Assembly: GCA_030247915.1 (NCBI GenBank)
Contig: JAPDRQ010000029.1
Coordinates: 1 to 64,000, forward strand
DNA: 64,000 nucleotides
Direction: 5' to 3'
DNA from: Neophaeococcomyces mojaviensis
Taxonomy: Eukaryota; Ascomycota; Eurotiomycetes; Chaetothyriales
Positions 20,962-31,889 of this stretch are shown here, piece by piece. Below the pieces are notes generated by a model that saw nothing but the letters and a program-made list of their open reading frames with translations, did no database searches and had not been told where the DNA came from. Position 1 is the stretch's first letter; every line of letters begins with the position of its first letter. Position numbers and translations under genes: made by a program.

Positions 20962-23900
20962 ATGACGGCAGTTAGGCCCAATCCTGCAAATCTCTCGGTA
21001 GCTACCCGCTTGCCCCCCTCTCATTCCCGAAACTTCTCTCAATCAAGATCACCCTCAAGGTCACCTGTTCGAAAAGCTCGGTTTGCTGCTCGTGAGCTAG
21101 ATCCTCTCCTCAAGAATCTATCACCAGACGCTACCCTCGAAGCCCTACAAACCACGAATACGATTAGAGCCAACCAGGTTGAGCAGGATGCATTGGCTCA
21201 GAGTATATCAGATGCCTCAGAGTCGGAAAGAGAGCTGGGCATCAGGGCTGCGATAGCTGCGAAGAAACTGAGAGAATGGATGGAAGAGGTCGGTGCTTGG
21301 ACATGGCCTAGCAGCTATGATCGAGCTTGGGGTGCAGGTTTTGTGCCTAAGCAGAACACTGAAGGAGGCACAGTCACATACCTAGGCTGCTTGCCGGAGA
21401 CAGTGGTGAAAGAACATGAAGACCGCTTGGATGAGATCTGGGATGCCATAGAGACTTTGGGCATTGAAGAAATCAAGGACTACGTCTTTAGCTCCCACCA
21501 TCCCTCCGCGTCGAGAACCTCAACCAGCGATACTACGAAGATATCTCCCTCGGGCTATGGACGCATGCGAGACTTCACCGCTCTAATCACAGCTATTGTC
21601 ATCCAGGCACTTCCGGTGCTCGCAAACCTTCGTACCCGCCTAGAAACATGGTCCATTCGCCTTACCGTTCTACGACAGATACCCCAACTTCTACTTGACC
21701 TCGAACGAGTCAAACAGGCACTGAATGTTATCAACGAGGTCATTCGTGATGAGCAAAAGAGTCGGAAGCTGTCCCCAAAAGAGCTCGAGACAGGCAAAAT
21801 CATCTTCGGAAATCGAGTCTCCAAACTTGGAAAAGGTGTTGACAAACTACTTGATATGCTCGAAGGTCAAGAAGATTCTTTACCGCAAGCCTGGATCGAC
21901 TCGCTTGAGGATATCGAGAACAAGTATGCGGAATGGGTGGCACTGGCAGAACAGGTTGTGCTCCGGAACCAGATGGCAAGAGAAGAAGATATGCAGGGCA
22001 CACCGACCCATTGGACACCTCCTGCCAAAGATCCCAACTCGACTGCAATGTCCTCAGTGAAGCCTGATTATAGTGTGGTGGCAGCAGCCGGTACGTTGGA
22101 TGCCCTTCAGTCAAAAGGCGTGTCAACCGGAGCCACTGTACCAGAAGTAAATACAGGGTATCCAAAGCAATCATCCGGCAGTATTAAGCGAAAGCCTTTG
22201 CTCGAGGTCAACCCACGAGCTGAGCAGGGTCACAAACGAGGGGTTTCGGAAGTGTCTATCGCTGAGTCCGCCCTTTCAGGCTATTCTCTTGAGAATGCAG
22301 AAATTGTAGATGCGCAAGAAGTACCCGTCCTCCCAAGTCCGAGAATTAGCGTCATTGAAAACCCCTTCCCGAGCAGCAAGAACGGCGTGTCATGGATGGG
22401 AAAGAGCAGCCCCGGTCTTTCGGCTCCAAGGCCGGGCTTGCTACAGCGTGCGTCGACTGCATCAATCGAGATTGTGCCGAGAGAAAGCATTAGAGAAGTC
22501 ACGCTCCGCCGTAGTGCTAGTCACGACATGTTGAGCTCCATCACAGAGGCATCGCCTGGAACTCCACGTACTCGAGCCTTCCACCAGTTGACAGCTGCAA
22601 GTTCTGCAACCGCAACGCCACAGCACGAGATCGACGATCCAACACTATTGAGAGCCAGTGGTTTCCACGATAGCCTTACACCTCTTGCAGTCTCGCCATC
22701 ACCAAGCTTGATGGTTGATCCTCTAAGTATTAGAGGTAAACAGATAGCTATACACGAACTGGACTCACGTCCGTCGGTCCCGAGAAGATCGAGCAAAAGA
22801 TTAAGTTTGCCATTGACAAAAATACCCGATCGACTACCAACACCATCACAACCAGTGCCAGTTGATACGCAACAAATCGACAAGGAAGTTCAGTCTCTTG
22901 CTCCAGTCACGTCCTCGCCCAAAATCCACAAAGAGGAGACCTTTGACGACAGATTGAAGAGCATTTTAGCATCGATACCGACCAAAATTAAGCTCACAGA
23001 GAGTTCCGACTCAGACAGTTTGTCTGGCTCAGGCTCCGAATCTTCCACTCGAGCCTCGTCTCCGATACAGACTCTGAAGCTATCACCTGTAAAGGATGGC
23101 ACGTCGGGTCGCAACACTACTACATCGGGCATTCATGTATATCACCTATCGAAAACTGGTAAGTCGAGGGATACACCACCAATCAAGCTGTTCGTTCGGG
23201 CTGTTGGCGAGAACGGAGAACGCGTCATGGTTCGTGTTGGTGGAGGTTGGGCCGACCTGGCCGAATATCTGCGTGAATATAGCTTGCACCATGGCGGCCG
23301 AGGCCTTTCGGACAAGAGCCTTGAGGTGGCAAGCTTTCCAGGCAAGCATCAACGGCCAATCTCACCAATGCCATCTTTCACTCCTGCTGTCCCAGTACGA
23401 GATGCGACAAGCGCTGGTGTGCCTACAAAATCAAATGTAATCGATCAAAGCTTCGATTTTGGCCTGGCAGACAACAGCATGACACGGGCAGTCGAAGAAG
23501 GCGCTATGGACAGCAGAGGGACGAATTTCGAGCAAATACAGGGTAATCAATGGAGTACACCGCCCGTTCCTGCTATTCCAACTTCTTATACCTCACCATC
23601 TCAAAGTAGAGGTTCAAGTCCTAACAATCGGGCGCGTCTCAGAGCTTCAACACCTACAAATCCCTCGAGACCTCGCAGCCGAATATCCGCCAACACAACC
23701 ACGACCCCGTCAACTACAACTACGACTGTGTCCTCATCCCCGTCTACGAACAACTACACACCCCTGGGCGCAGCCGGCCCGGTGCAGAATACCCGGCGGA
23801 TCGCCTCCTACAACCTCAACAGAGCTCAAGCACAGTCAAACGACACGTGGGTGGAAGGAATGGTCAATCAAGCAAGAGCTGTTAGTGGCAGCCATATTTA

Positions 23901-24342
23901 CGTCACACCGCCTTCAAGACCATCTACAAACATTGTTCCTCCTTCCGCGTCGACGACAAACAACAGTAATCCTCAAGTGGTCCAGCATCCAACCATAACA
24001 ACAACCACAACAATTACATCACCTAAGCGCCGGCCTCCTGGATCTGCATCCACAGCATCAGTCTTGACATCTCGCAAGACGTCAAGCACCAACACTTATC
24101 ACACACTTCCCCGAAACAGCTTGACACCAACGCCAGCGAATAGTACAAACGTACGGCCTTCGGCAGTAACGAATTCAGACGGGTCACACTTGAGTCAGAC
24201 ATCCAGCGGTTCTAGCGCAAGTTATGCAACAGCCAATACAAACACCAGCAAGACCGAGGCGACACGGTCGAAGAGCAGGATGAGTTTGGCGGATGTTAGC
24301 GGGATAAGGCGGGTTTTCTTGAGAAAGAAGAGTGATAAGTAA
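20962..24342 (+). CDS. Kar9-family cortical/spindle-positioning protein with GAR (GAS2) domain
   Basis: Single exon, 1126 aa from the ATG at 20962; an in-frame ATG at 20800 would give 1180 aa. The later start is favoured because the extra 54 residues lack the family pattern. The conserved region begins SPSRSPVRKARFAARELDPLL. Residues ~25-340 are helical (WMEEVGAWTWPSSYDRAWGAGF..., LDEIWDAIETLGIEEIKDYVF), matching the fungal KAR9 family. Near residue 725-780 a GAS2/GAR-type domain is visible (PPIKLFVRAVGENGERVMVRVGGGWADLAEYLREY), a fold that binds microtubules. The remainder is Ser/Thr-rich and disordered, with a Thr-rich run near 24000, and ends in a basic SGIRRVFLRKKSDK tail. Kar9 links EB1-bound microtubule plus ends to actin/myosin transport to orient the spindle. 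In filamentous fungi the GAR domain combination is common. Confidence 0.85.
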   Translation: MTAVRPNPANLSVATRLPPSHSRNFSQSRSPSRSPVRKARFAARELDPLLKNLSPDATLEALQTTNTIRANQVEQDALAQSISDASESERELGIRAAIAAKKLREWMEEVGAWTWPSSYDRAWGAGFVPKQNTEGGTVTYLGCLPETVVKEHEDRLDEIWDAIETLGIEEIKDYVFSSHHPSASRTSTSDTTKISPSGYGRMRDFTALITAIVIQALPVLANLRTRLETWSIRLTVLRQIPQLLLDLERVKQALNVINEVIRDEQKSRKLSPKELETGKIIFGNRVSKLGKGVDKLLDMLEGQEDSLPQAWIDSLEDIENKYAEWVALAEQVVLRNQMAREEDMQGTPTHWTPPAKDPNSTAMSSVKPDYSVVAAAGTLDALQSKGVSTGATVPEVNTGYPKQSSGSIKRKPLLEVNPRAEQGHKRGVSEVSIAESALSGYSLENAEIVDAQEVPVLPSPRISVIENPFPSSKNGVSWMGKSSPGLSAPRPGLLQRASTASIEIVPRESIREVTLRRSASHDMLSSITEASPGTPRTRAFHQLTAASSATATPQHEIDDPTLLRASGFHDSLTPLAVSPSPSLMVDPLSIRGKQIAIHELDSRPSVPRRSSKRLSLPLTKIPDRLPTPSQPVPVDTQQIDKEVQSLAPVTSSPKIHKEETFDDRLKSILASIPTKIKLTESSDSDSLSGSGSESSTRASSPIQTLKLSPVKDGTSGRNTTTSGIHVYHLSKTGKSRDTPPIKLFVRAVGENGERVMVRVGGGWADLAEYLREYSLHHGGRGLSDKSLEVASFPGKHQRPISPMPSFTPAVPVRDATSAGVPTKSNVIDQSFDFGLADNSMTRAVEEGAMDSRGTNFEQIQGNQWSTPPVPAIPTSYTSPSQSRGSSPNNRARLRASTPTNPSRPRSRISANTTTTPSTTTTTVSSSPSTNNYTPLGAAGPVQNTRRIASYNLNRAQAQSNDTWVEGMVNQARAVSGSHIYVTPPSRPSTNIVPPSASTTNNSNPQVVQHPTITTTTTITSPKRRPPGSASTASVLTSRKTSSTNTYHTLPRNSLTPTPANSTNVRPSAVTNSDGSHLSQTSSGSSASYATANTNTSKTEATRSKSRMSLADVSGIRRVFLRKKSDK

Positions 24343-26131
24343 GGATTAATGGTAGGAATGTACAATAACATTATTCTCAAAATCTGATCTTCAGACCCTG
24401 GAGGAGTGACTCCTAGAAGTATGGGATTCTAGCTTCTGATATCTTGGTATTAGCGGGCGTTTGGGATTTTGCTTGGTCATCAAAAGTATCTGGTATCATG
24501 CTGTACGGGGCGCTGGAAGCCTCTCTGCGCAGTATTTTCGTCTGCTGTAATTTAGCAATGTTAGAAGTGCTTCTAGGTGTCTATACATGAATTCGCCCAC
24601 TTGGTTTGCTCCTGCTACCTCGTTCTGGAACTTGGTTCACTTTCGCCGCTAACGTGAACAAATAATGCAATAGGAACGAGCCTCGTTCGGACCACTATCA
24701 CTAAGGTTGTACCTACCTCTGTCAAGGGATCTAACCAAAGCAGCCCAAACATCAGCATTGATCAGTAAGCGTTCAATTGAAGGATTGTTGGTAGGATTAA
24801 GAAGAGGGTTGAAGTTGGGGAACGATGGTATGCATCAATACTGTAGGATCGAGGCGAGGCTGGAAAACAGACATTTGCAGAGGTAGACCAAAACAAGTAT
24901 CCGGTGTTAGTTACAGAGAGCGCCCCTTGTATTATGAAAGTGTCCCCAAGGTCTGGTAGCCATAACAGTGCGATCTTGTTCCCGCACTGGAACATTGCAG
25001 GGGTGCTCCATTCAACAAAGTCTCTGCAATCTGCTTTCATGATTTAAACTGTTTCAGATCCAACTATCATAGAAATACGAATGGTTCTGAGGTGAAGATA
25101 GTCCATGGTCTATGTGTTGTCGGGCCGGGAAGAGGAGTTCTTGGTCACTGGATCCGTAAACTAGGTACCACTTTGCTTTGCCTCCTTGACAACTTCCGTT
25201 ATCTGAGATCTCGGGATGCAAATCGTCGTCGAGACTCTTATCTGGGACCCAACGAGAAGAGGCAACGCCAACGGTTGTTGGCCTTATCTTGTACGTATAC
25301 AGACGTTGTGACTGTCCGTCATAGTCCGAAAAAGGATGCATCCCCACAATGAATCCTTAGTTTAGGCCTCTTCCGCTATACTAATCTCTCAAGACAGCAT
25401 GGTCTCGTAGGTTTTGGACACGTTGGACGCTACGTAAAATGTCGGAGGCAGCGGTCATGACACGTCGACCGGCATGACGAACATGACATGCGGGAAGAGG
25501 ATTCCGCTCAAAGTCAATAAGAGATGATATGTGGTCCAAAGAGATTGATATCCTCGCCACGTAATTTCGTCTACTTGCAGACCTGACATCTCCGGTGCTG
25601 CTGTATTGAGCGCGGGTGGTCCGCCTGTGGCTTGCTGCCAAGATTGCTATCGAATATGTAGATGAGATGTGGAGCACGGAGGACGGAACGTAAGCAAGGA
25701 TTCGGGGGCTGTCAAGCTAGTCTGCTAACTTCAGACGTGCGTGCTTGGTGGAAGATGGAGCACGCAAGAGCTCGTATTTGCAAGGTCAAGCTCCACTGGA
25801 AATGAGGTGCATGGAAGTGTTGTGGATGGGTTTGTGTAGGGGGGTGTACGCAGGAGAATGCATGCAGAACTTAGGTAGAGAAGGACATGGTAACAGAGGC
25901 CTGCAAGTGATTCTTTCAAATAAATAATAGTGTATTCGAGACAAAGTTGATACAGAATTTGAAGCCTCCGTCTTTATTTGAATGTTCCCTGTCGTATTCC
26001 TAGTTCATTGCTTCGTGAATAATTTGAAAAATAAAATAAAAATGCCGCTCATCTATGATATGCTTGCCACAATATTGCGCCGTGTTTAATCCCAGAATTG
26101 TTTTGCTGGTGCATCCTCGAATGGTATAGAT
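24343..26131. other. Intergenic stretch with two unexplained small minus-strand frames
   Basis: About 1.8 kb between the Kar9-like and GH12 genes, whose 3' ends converge on it. Minus-strand frames 25347-25054 (97 codons) and 25040-24762 (92 codons) sit head to tail 13 bp apart with ATG starts and look moderately protein-like. They have no family resemblance and no signal peptide, so I do not call them genes. The rest shows no feature I can name. Confidence 0.4.
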
Positions 26132-27528
26132 CTAAGCCGTCCTGACATCCATGCTCAAATACTTCACATCAAAAGTCACGCTCTGCGGCGACCATAGAGC
26201 TTCACTTCCCAAACCCATGTAACCCAAGTAGTCAGTCGAGCTTGGGAAGTCCGCCCGTCCCAAGCTGGCAACCGTCGTTACCAATGGCGTGATATCACCT
26301 ACAAAGTTCTCGACAGCCGTGGCAGCAGTCCATGTCAGCACATACTGCTCCAAGCTGTTCTGCCCAAAATACAGATTAAAGGTTGTTCCATTAATGACTT
26401 GTGCGGAAACCGGTCCCTGAGCAAGACCAATGGGTTGGGTTGCGGAACCGATGGTGCAAAGCCACACCATTATTTCGTACTTCGCGTCGGTAGAGGATTG
26501 TGACTTTGTTTTATCAGAGTCCAAGAACATATCAATGGCGACATTGGTGTTGACGAGGGCAGCGGCCATGCCAGTGACATCGGTACTATTGGCGGACTTG
26601 TTACCGATGCCATAAGTCCATTCGACATCAACGGGCATGCTCTGTATCGAGGAGATCGCAGCAGGGAAGATAGTGCCTTCACCATCAAGCTTTATATTGG
26701 GAAAGGCATGGACGGGTTGAGTTTCTGGGCCTTGCGGGTATTGCCATGTTACGCTGAACTGAGGGGCTGTCACATTTGTTGCGTAGGTGTTGTTGTTGAA
26801 TTGTGTAACCTATGATAAGGGTCAGCATTTCGCGTAGGACAACTTGACAGTGTGAAAACATGATGCATGAATAAGTTATCGAACACTAGACCGTGCTCAA
26901 GGAATCATCAACGCCGCGCTCGACTGCACGCTTGGTCCATTGCGATGAGCCTGCCATCGACGATGAAGTTCCAGAGAAGATCCAGCGTTTTGAATAGCAC
27001 CCATGATAAGTAATGGGCATAACGTAGACTTACATTCATACAAAGACCTCCGCCTTGACTTGAGTCCCATCCCCACTGATTCGGATTTACTGTTTCGATA
27101 ATTGGTCAGCAAGCTCTTCGACAGATGATTGCAGGGGAAGATGACGAGTGTTGCGTCACTGGCCTGGCGTTAACCGACATGCATGCAGCAAGGTCTAGCC
27201 AAGTCGAGCTTAGCCAGGAACAGCCAAACTTTGATCTTCAACGCCTGAAGATGACACAAGAAAAGTAAGGGGCAAATTCTTGCAGCATCAAGGCTGTCAT
27301 GATATGGTGAGATAATGATGGCGCCTTACATGTGTATTGAAGGCCCTTTGAAGTGGGCGAGATACCATAGGCTTTCTGGCAGTATTGATCCTTCGAAACA
27401 CTGTTGTCTTGGAACAGTGGCTGTTGGCCTGTTGCTTGTCGATGCGCATCGAGTGCCAGTAATATGCCCAGTGTGACACCTATGGGTATGGCGAGCATCA
27501 CAAAGCTCACCAGCGACCGAAACCCCAT
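26132..27528 (-). CDS. Glycoside hydrolase family 12 (endoglucanase/xyloglucanase type) with N-terminal hydrophobic anchor, three exons
   Basis: Model: exons 27528-27330, 27089-27034 and 26809-26132, 310 aa, all joins in frame. Exon 2 restores the family segment TLNPNQWGWDSSQGGGLCMN. Exon 3 contains VTWQYPQGP, HAFPNIK and the nucleophile motif YEIMVWL (Glu197), then the acid/base region YMGLGSEALW (Glu288). Both catalytic residues of GH12 retaining beta-1,4-glucanases are therefore present. The N terminus (MGFRSLVSFVMLAIPIGVTL...) has a 20-residue hydrophobic segment after one Arg. It has no clear cleavage site, so it may be a signal peptide or a type II membrane anchor. Several N-glycosylation sequons (NNT, NVT, NGT) fit secretion. 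Substrates in the family are cellulose, xyloglucan or mixed-linkage glucan of plant walls. It is divergent from the family 2 glycosyltransferase. Confidence 0.9.
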
Positions 27529-28707
27529 GTTGGATGACTGAGTGATCAAGAAGTCTGGTATGGTGTGAGTAGGCGCAAACAGGCTGGTCGCGTGCAAAGG
27601 AGTGGTGTTGATGGATAGCGATGTTTGATGCAGATAACTTTGCAACGTGTTGTGGCTGTTGGTAGAGAGTATGAATCCGGTCGCGTACGGAGACAGCACA
27701 GCAGAATGTCAGCTCAAACGATCGTAAGATGAAGGAAATTGATGATCATCAGTGGACAGTGATTGCTGAAAATTAGGCTCAGGACTCGTGCAAACGGTCC
27801 AGACGGGGGAGCACGATGGATTTCTCAAGGAAGCTTTTGTTGGTCCTGTTAGTGGTGGATGAGCTTGGCGGGCAAGAAAAGGGCAAGATTGGCCACTCAG
27901 AAAGCGCGCATGGCCGGTATTTGAGACACACCCATCTCGTACCCAGCCAAATTTGCCAACGTGGTTTCACAGCTGTTCTGGGACCCTGGTCTATTATTAC
28001 ATGGATCAACATGTTGATCTGATCAAGGACCTGGCACACAACCATGCTTTGTCTCATTGCGTTTGCTCAAGTCACGAGAACGGTGCACGTCGATCTCGAG
28101 GCGCAAACCTGAAGATACTGTGTGCACGGGCATATAGAGTTTTTTCGTCTGCATTCCCGATGATGCATAGCTTGGTCGATTGTTCAATAATTAGAAGATA
28201 ACCTTGAGTCGGGTGTCAGTTTTCGGCGTACGCTGGCAAAGTGGCTTTGCTGGCCCACCAGGAAGCGTTTAGCCTTGTTTAGCTGGCGCCGCCAGGGACA
28301 ATCCGACTGGCTCTCCGGTCAAAGCTTAAACTCTGTCTCTGTCGCGGGTACTTCTCTCACAGGTTTTCAAGGGCTTTCCTGTTGGTGACGCCGGGTCAAA
28401 TTCTTTTCCTTTGATCTTCGCTCACACGGCCATCGACATCACTCATTTTTGCATGGCTGGTGCTTTGGGACTCGGTGATCCCTGCGGCATCTGTTAAAAT
28501 CAACCATCTTTCGTTGCCACTCATTGCCTCTACATCACATTCCTGCAGACCTTCGTTCTTCAACCTGCCTCCTCCTTTCTCACCTCCTGCCACCACCCCA
28601 CGTCGACGTCTCCGTCACTCGCTATTAGGAGACCGATCTTTCAATCGCTTACACCTTCAACGGATCTCACTTTCACGCTTAGTGAGAACAAACAATCGTT
28701 TCCCAAC
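27529..28707. promoter_or_regulatory. Divergent promoter between GH12 and the family 2 glycosyltransferase
   Basis: 1.18 kb shared upstream region. The part before the glycosyltransferase (about 28480-28610) is strongly pyrimidine-rich with CCTCC/CTCC repeats, a common feature of fungal core promoters and 5' UTRs. No specific regulator site can be named. Confidence 0.5.
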
Positions 28708-31096
28708 ATGGCAAGGAGAGGAGAGATGACCGAGATAATTCCTCTTGAAGACAACTCGAGCGGAGACTCGATAGAACGTCCGTCACGGATAGACACAGCT
28801 CCAACATACAACAGTCGAGAATCTCACAATTTGTATCCCAATGGTCGACCGTCGCTACCGCCAGCACAACACCACTCACGCTATTCATTCGTTGACACAC
28901 CCGGTGGAAGTCCACCAGGCACACCTCTCACTGGAGGAGGAGGAGCTTCGCCATATGGCAACTTGGTGCCGCCACGGTATCAGTCATACACTACAGTAGA
29001 CACCAGGAGCTCCTCTCCTTCGGCACCCACACCCTTCGTAAGTATTGCAGTCTCTTGCAAATTTGGTTGAACATGCTGACAGTCCCTGCAGCGCAGTCAA
29101 GATACCCTGCGACCGCTATTCCCTGATGCCCCGTCGACCTTCCTCAAGAAAGATTGGGTTCAAGATGGATCAATAGCACAACTGCACAGTCGGGACGATG
29201 CCGAATTCTGGAATGGCTGGAGACGACATCTTTTCTACCTCGCCCCCTTCATGACAGCACTGTCGTTGGCCTTGTATTGGTTGTACTTTGGCCTACGCAT
29301 TGCTTTTGTCACATCGGCCCAAAAGGCTCGACATACTATCTTTCCTCTAGCGTGGATCTTCATCACCGTCGAAATATGCGTGGCGATACCTATTTTCATG
29401 CAGAATTTCTGGACCATGTTTTCTTTGAAGAAGAGAAGGAGGCCAAAGTTGAGGTTGATCGGCAACGACGTACCGACAGTTGATGTATTTGTGACATGCT
29501 GTGGTGAAGACGACGACCTGGTCCTGGACACTGTTCGAGCAGCTTGTGATGTTGACTATCCTCAAGACAAGTTTCGAGTCATCGTCTTGGACGATGGAAA
29601 GAGTGCAAGTTTGGAAAGAGCTGTGCGTGATCTGGCCGACACTTATGCAAACCTCTACTACAAGTCACGACCCAAGTTTCCTGGTGTACCACACCACTTC
29701 AAGGCTGGCAATTTGAACTACGGATTGGATGAAGTGCATACAATGCCTGGCGGTGCGGGCCAATTTATGGCTGCTTTGGATGCTGATATGGTATGTAGAC
29801 ACCCTTCATTTCCTCATAACAGCTCCATGCTAACCTAACAAACAGATCCCCGAGCAGCAGTGGCTTCGTGCAGTTCTGCCTCACTTGCTGGTCGATCCAA
29901 AGATGGCCCTCGCTTGCCCTCCTCAGCTGTTCTATAACACCCCTCCCGGCGATCCGCTGTGCCAAAGCCTCGACTTCTTCGTGCACGTTTGCGAGCCTAT
30001 CAAGGACGCCTTAGGTGTGGCCTGGTGTACAGGATCTGGATACGTCGTACGAAGAGAAGCCCTCGACGAAATAGGCAACTTTCCCCTTGGCTCGCTGGCA
30101 GAAGATGTGGCTACATCAACGCTCATGCTGGGGAGAGGCTGGAAAACTGCTTTCGTTCACGAGCCTCTGCAATTTGGTACTGTGCCTGAAGACTATGGCA
30201 GCCATTTGAAGCAAAGGACAAGATGGGCTATCGGCACTGTTGACACTTCGTTCAAGCTCAACTTCTGCCTATGGGGTGACAAGATCAAGCAAATGACCTT
30301 CGCGCAAAGGACATCAAGCTTCCTTTACGCCTTCCTCAGCTTGTTCAACATCCTCTTGACCATCTCACTCTTCGCTATGCCAGTTGTGCTGGTAGCTGGA
30401 AAGCCCCTGGTTGCATACGCAAACAACGAACAGCTCAGATGGCTTATTCGATCCTGCTTTGCAGCTGTCATCTCCAACCGGCTGACTGAATTTGTCCTCT
30501 TCATCCCGTCTGGATATCACACCGGTCAGCGAGGCTCACGCTACCAACTTTGGATGTCACCATATATCGCACTCTGTCTGATCCGAACCTTCGTCCTTCC
30601 AACCTGGCTGGGCGGTTCAGCACAAGCTTTCAAGCCTACCGGCTCCCTGCAATCGGCTCTCAACGAACGAGACGCTCAGCGCCGAGCTCCAATGTATCGA
30701 CGCCTTTGGACAATCGTTGTCAACTACCTCGCCGGCTTCCACCTTACTTACGTCTACTTCACACTTGTGGCCGTGGTTCTCTCCTCCTACCGATGCTTCC
30801 TTCAGCTCACGCTAAAGGACACGCTTATTTGTTTAATCACGCACGCCTTTTGGCCTCCGCTGACATTCGTTATCGTGTGCAGTTCTTTTTGGATTCCAAT
30901 CACATACGCTCTCGACCCGCCGACAGTACCGGATCGAGAACTCCTGCTCAATCGGGATCCGAAGACTGGGATTGCACACCCAACGAAGGAGAGCAAGACC
31001 GTTGCGTTCAAGGGTCAGAGTGCGTGGTTTGAGCTGGAATACACCTTCACCACGCTATTCACAACCCTGATCTTCGTCTGCTCGTTCCTTTTCTAA
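28708..31096 (+). CDS. Processive family 2 glycosyltransferase, cellulose-synthase-like (ZtGT2 type)
   Basis: Model: exons 28708-29037, 29092-29790 and 29846-31096, giving 759 aa with phase-0 junctions. Residues 1-130 are a disordered Ser/Pro cytosolic tail. Two membrane helices follow (about 158-182 and 193-215). The GT-A catalytic domain then shows DDG (277-279), DAD (340-342), the TGSG acceptor loop (405-408), ED (429-430) and QRTRW (466-470). This is the D, DxD, (T)ED, QxxRW set of processive beta-glycosyltransferases. Six or so C-terminal helices form the export channel. The closest named relative I recognise is the conserved fungal type 2 glycosyltransferase first studied in Zymoseptoria tritici, needed for hyphal growth on solid surfaces. 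The polysaccharide made is not known. It would act at the plasma membrane using a UDP-sugar. An in-frame ATG at 28726 is a possible alternative start. Confidence 0.93.
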
Positions 31097-31889
31097 GCAC
31101 GCATACAACATAGTTATTGTCTAGAAATTTTTACGTTTGGGTAAACATAGAGGAACGCCGGGAACACGACTGTAATGAAGCACGGCTTTGGGATCTTCTA
31201 CTGTTTACTTTCGGTATGACAAAATTGTCGCAATTGTCACAAAACAACAATTCAGCTCTGGGAAATGGAGCATAAACCGAAGGGAAGGAAGACATATCAG
31301 GTGTTCGAACATAGACCGGAATTTTGAAACATGTACATCACAATTTAGATGGTCGATGGAGGATACCTGGACACATTGGTACGGTAAGGGTGGCATATCT
31401 GCAGCGAAAGAACAAGACTATTACTTAAGACGAGAATAATCTATCGTACTCAGACCATGAACCCATTCAATCAGACATCCTTATTCGGTCTAATCTGCTT
31501 CTCATACTTCCAAGATACACTACAGTATTCCCGGTCATATTTCCTTGAACGCCAAAACTTGCCCTCCATTTCAGTCGAATGGAAATCAGGACCACACGGC
31601 ATCAAGCGGTAGACCTTGTGTCCAGCTCGACCCCGTGCCAACTCCACGTTACATAAGACACGAGTATTGCTCGCCGCACTGCTTCTGTGACACAACACCA
31701 CTCGCAAATAGGTATTTCTCAGCTGCGCCACAATGCCATGCCATGCAATCCTCCATCCAGTAGGCTGCACAGCTCCTCTACCAGTCTGACCATACCTTGA
31801 CGTAGCCGCCTTGCTCGTGCATACAGCACGAAGCCATATACGATGCGAAACGCAAATGAGTTGTCCAACTCTGTTCGTCAACCCTTCCT
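31097..31889. other. Convergent intergenic region
   Basis: About 790 bp between two converging 3' ends. Nothing beyond 3' flanks is visible; a long minus-strand frame (32076-31471) is the shadow of the membrane-protein gene in another frame. Confidence 0.5.

Noticed and set aside
24762..25347. Two adjacent 92- and 97-codon minus-strand frames
   Set aside because: Look weakly protein-like but no family, no signal peptide and no splice sites that fuse them convincingly.
26880..27033. Extra GH12 exon inside the second intron (a Ser-rich frame near 26940-27000)
   Set aside because: Family members pass directly from the LCMN segment to VTxFNN; joining without the extra exon keeps the frame and matches the family.
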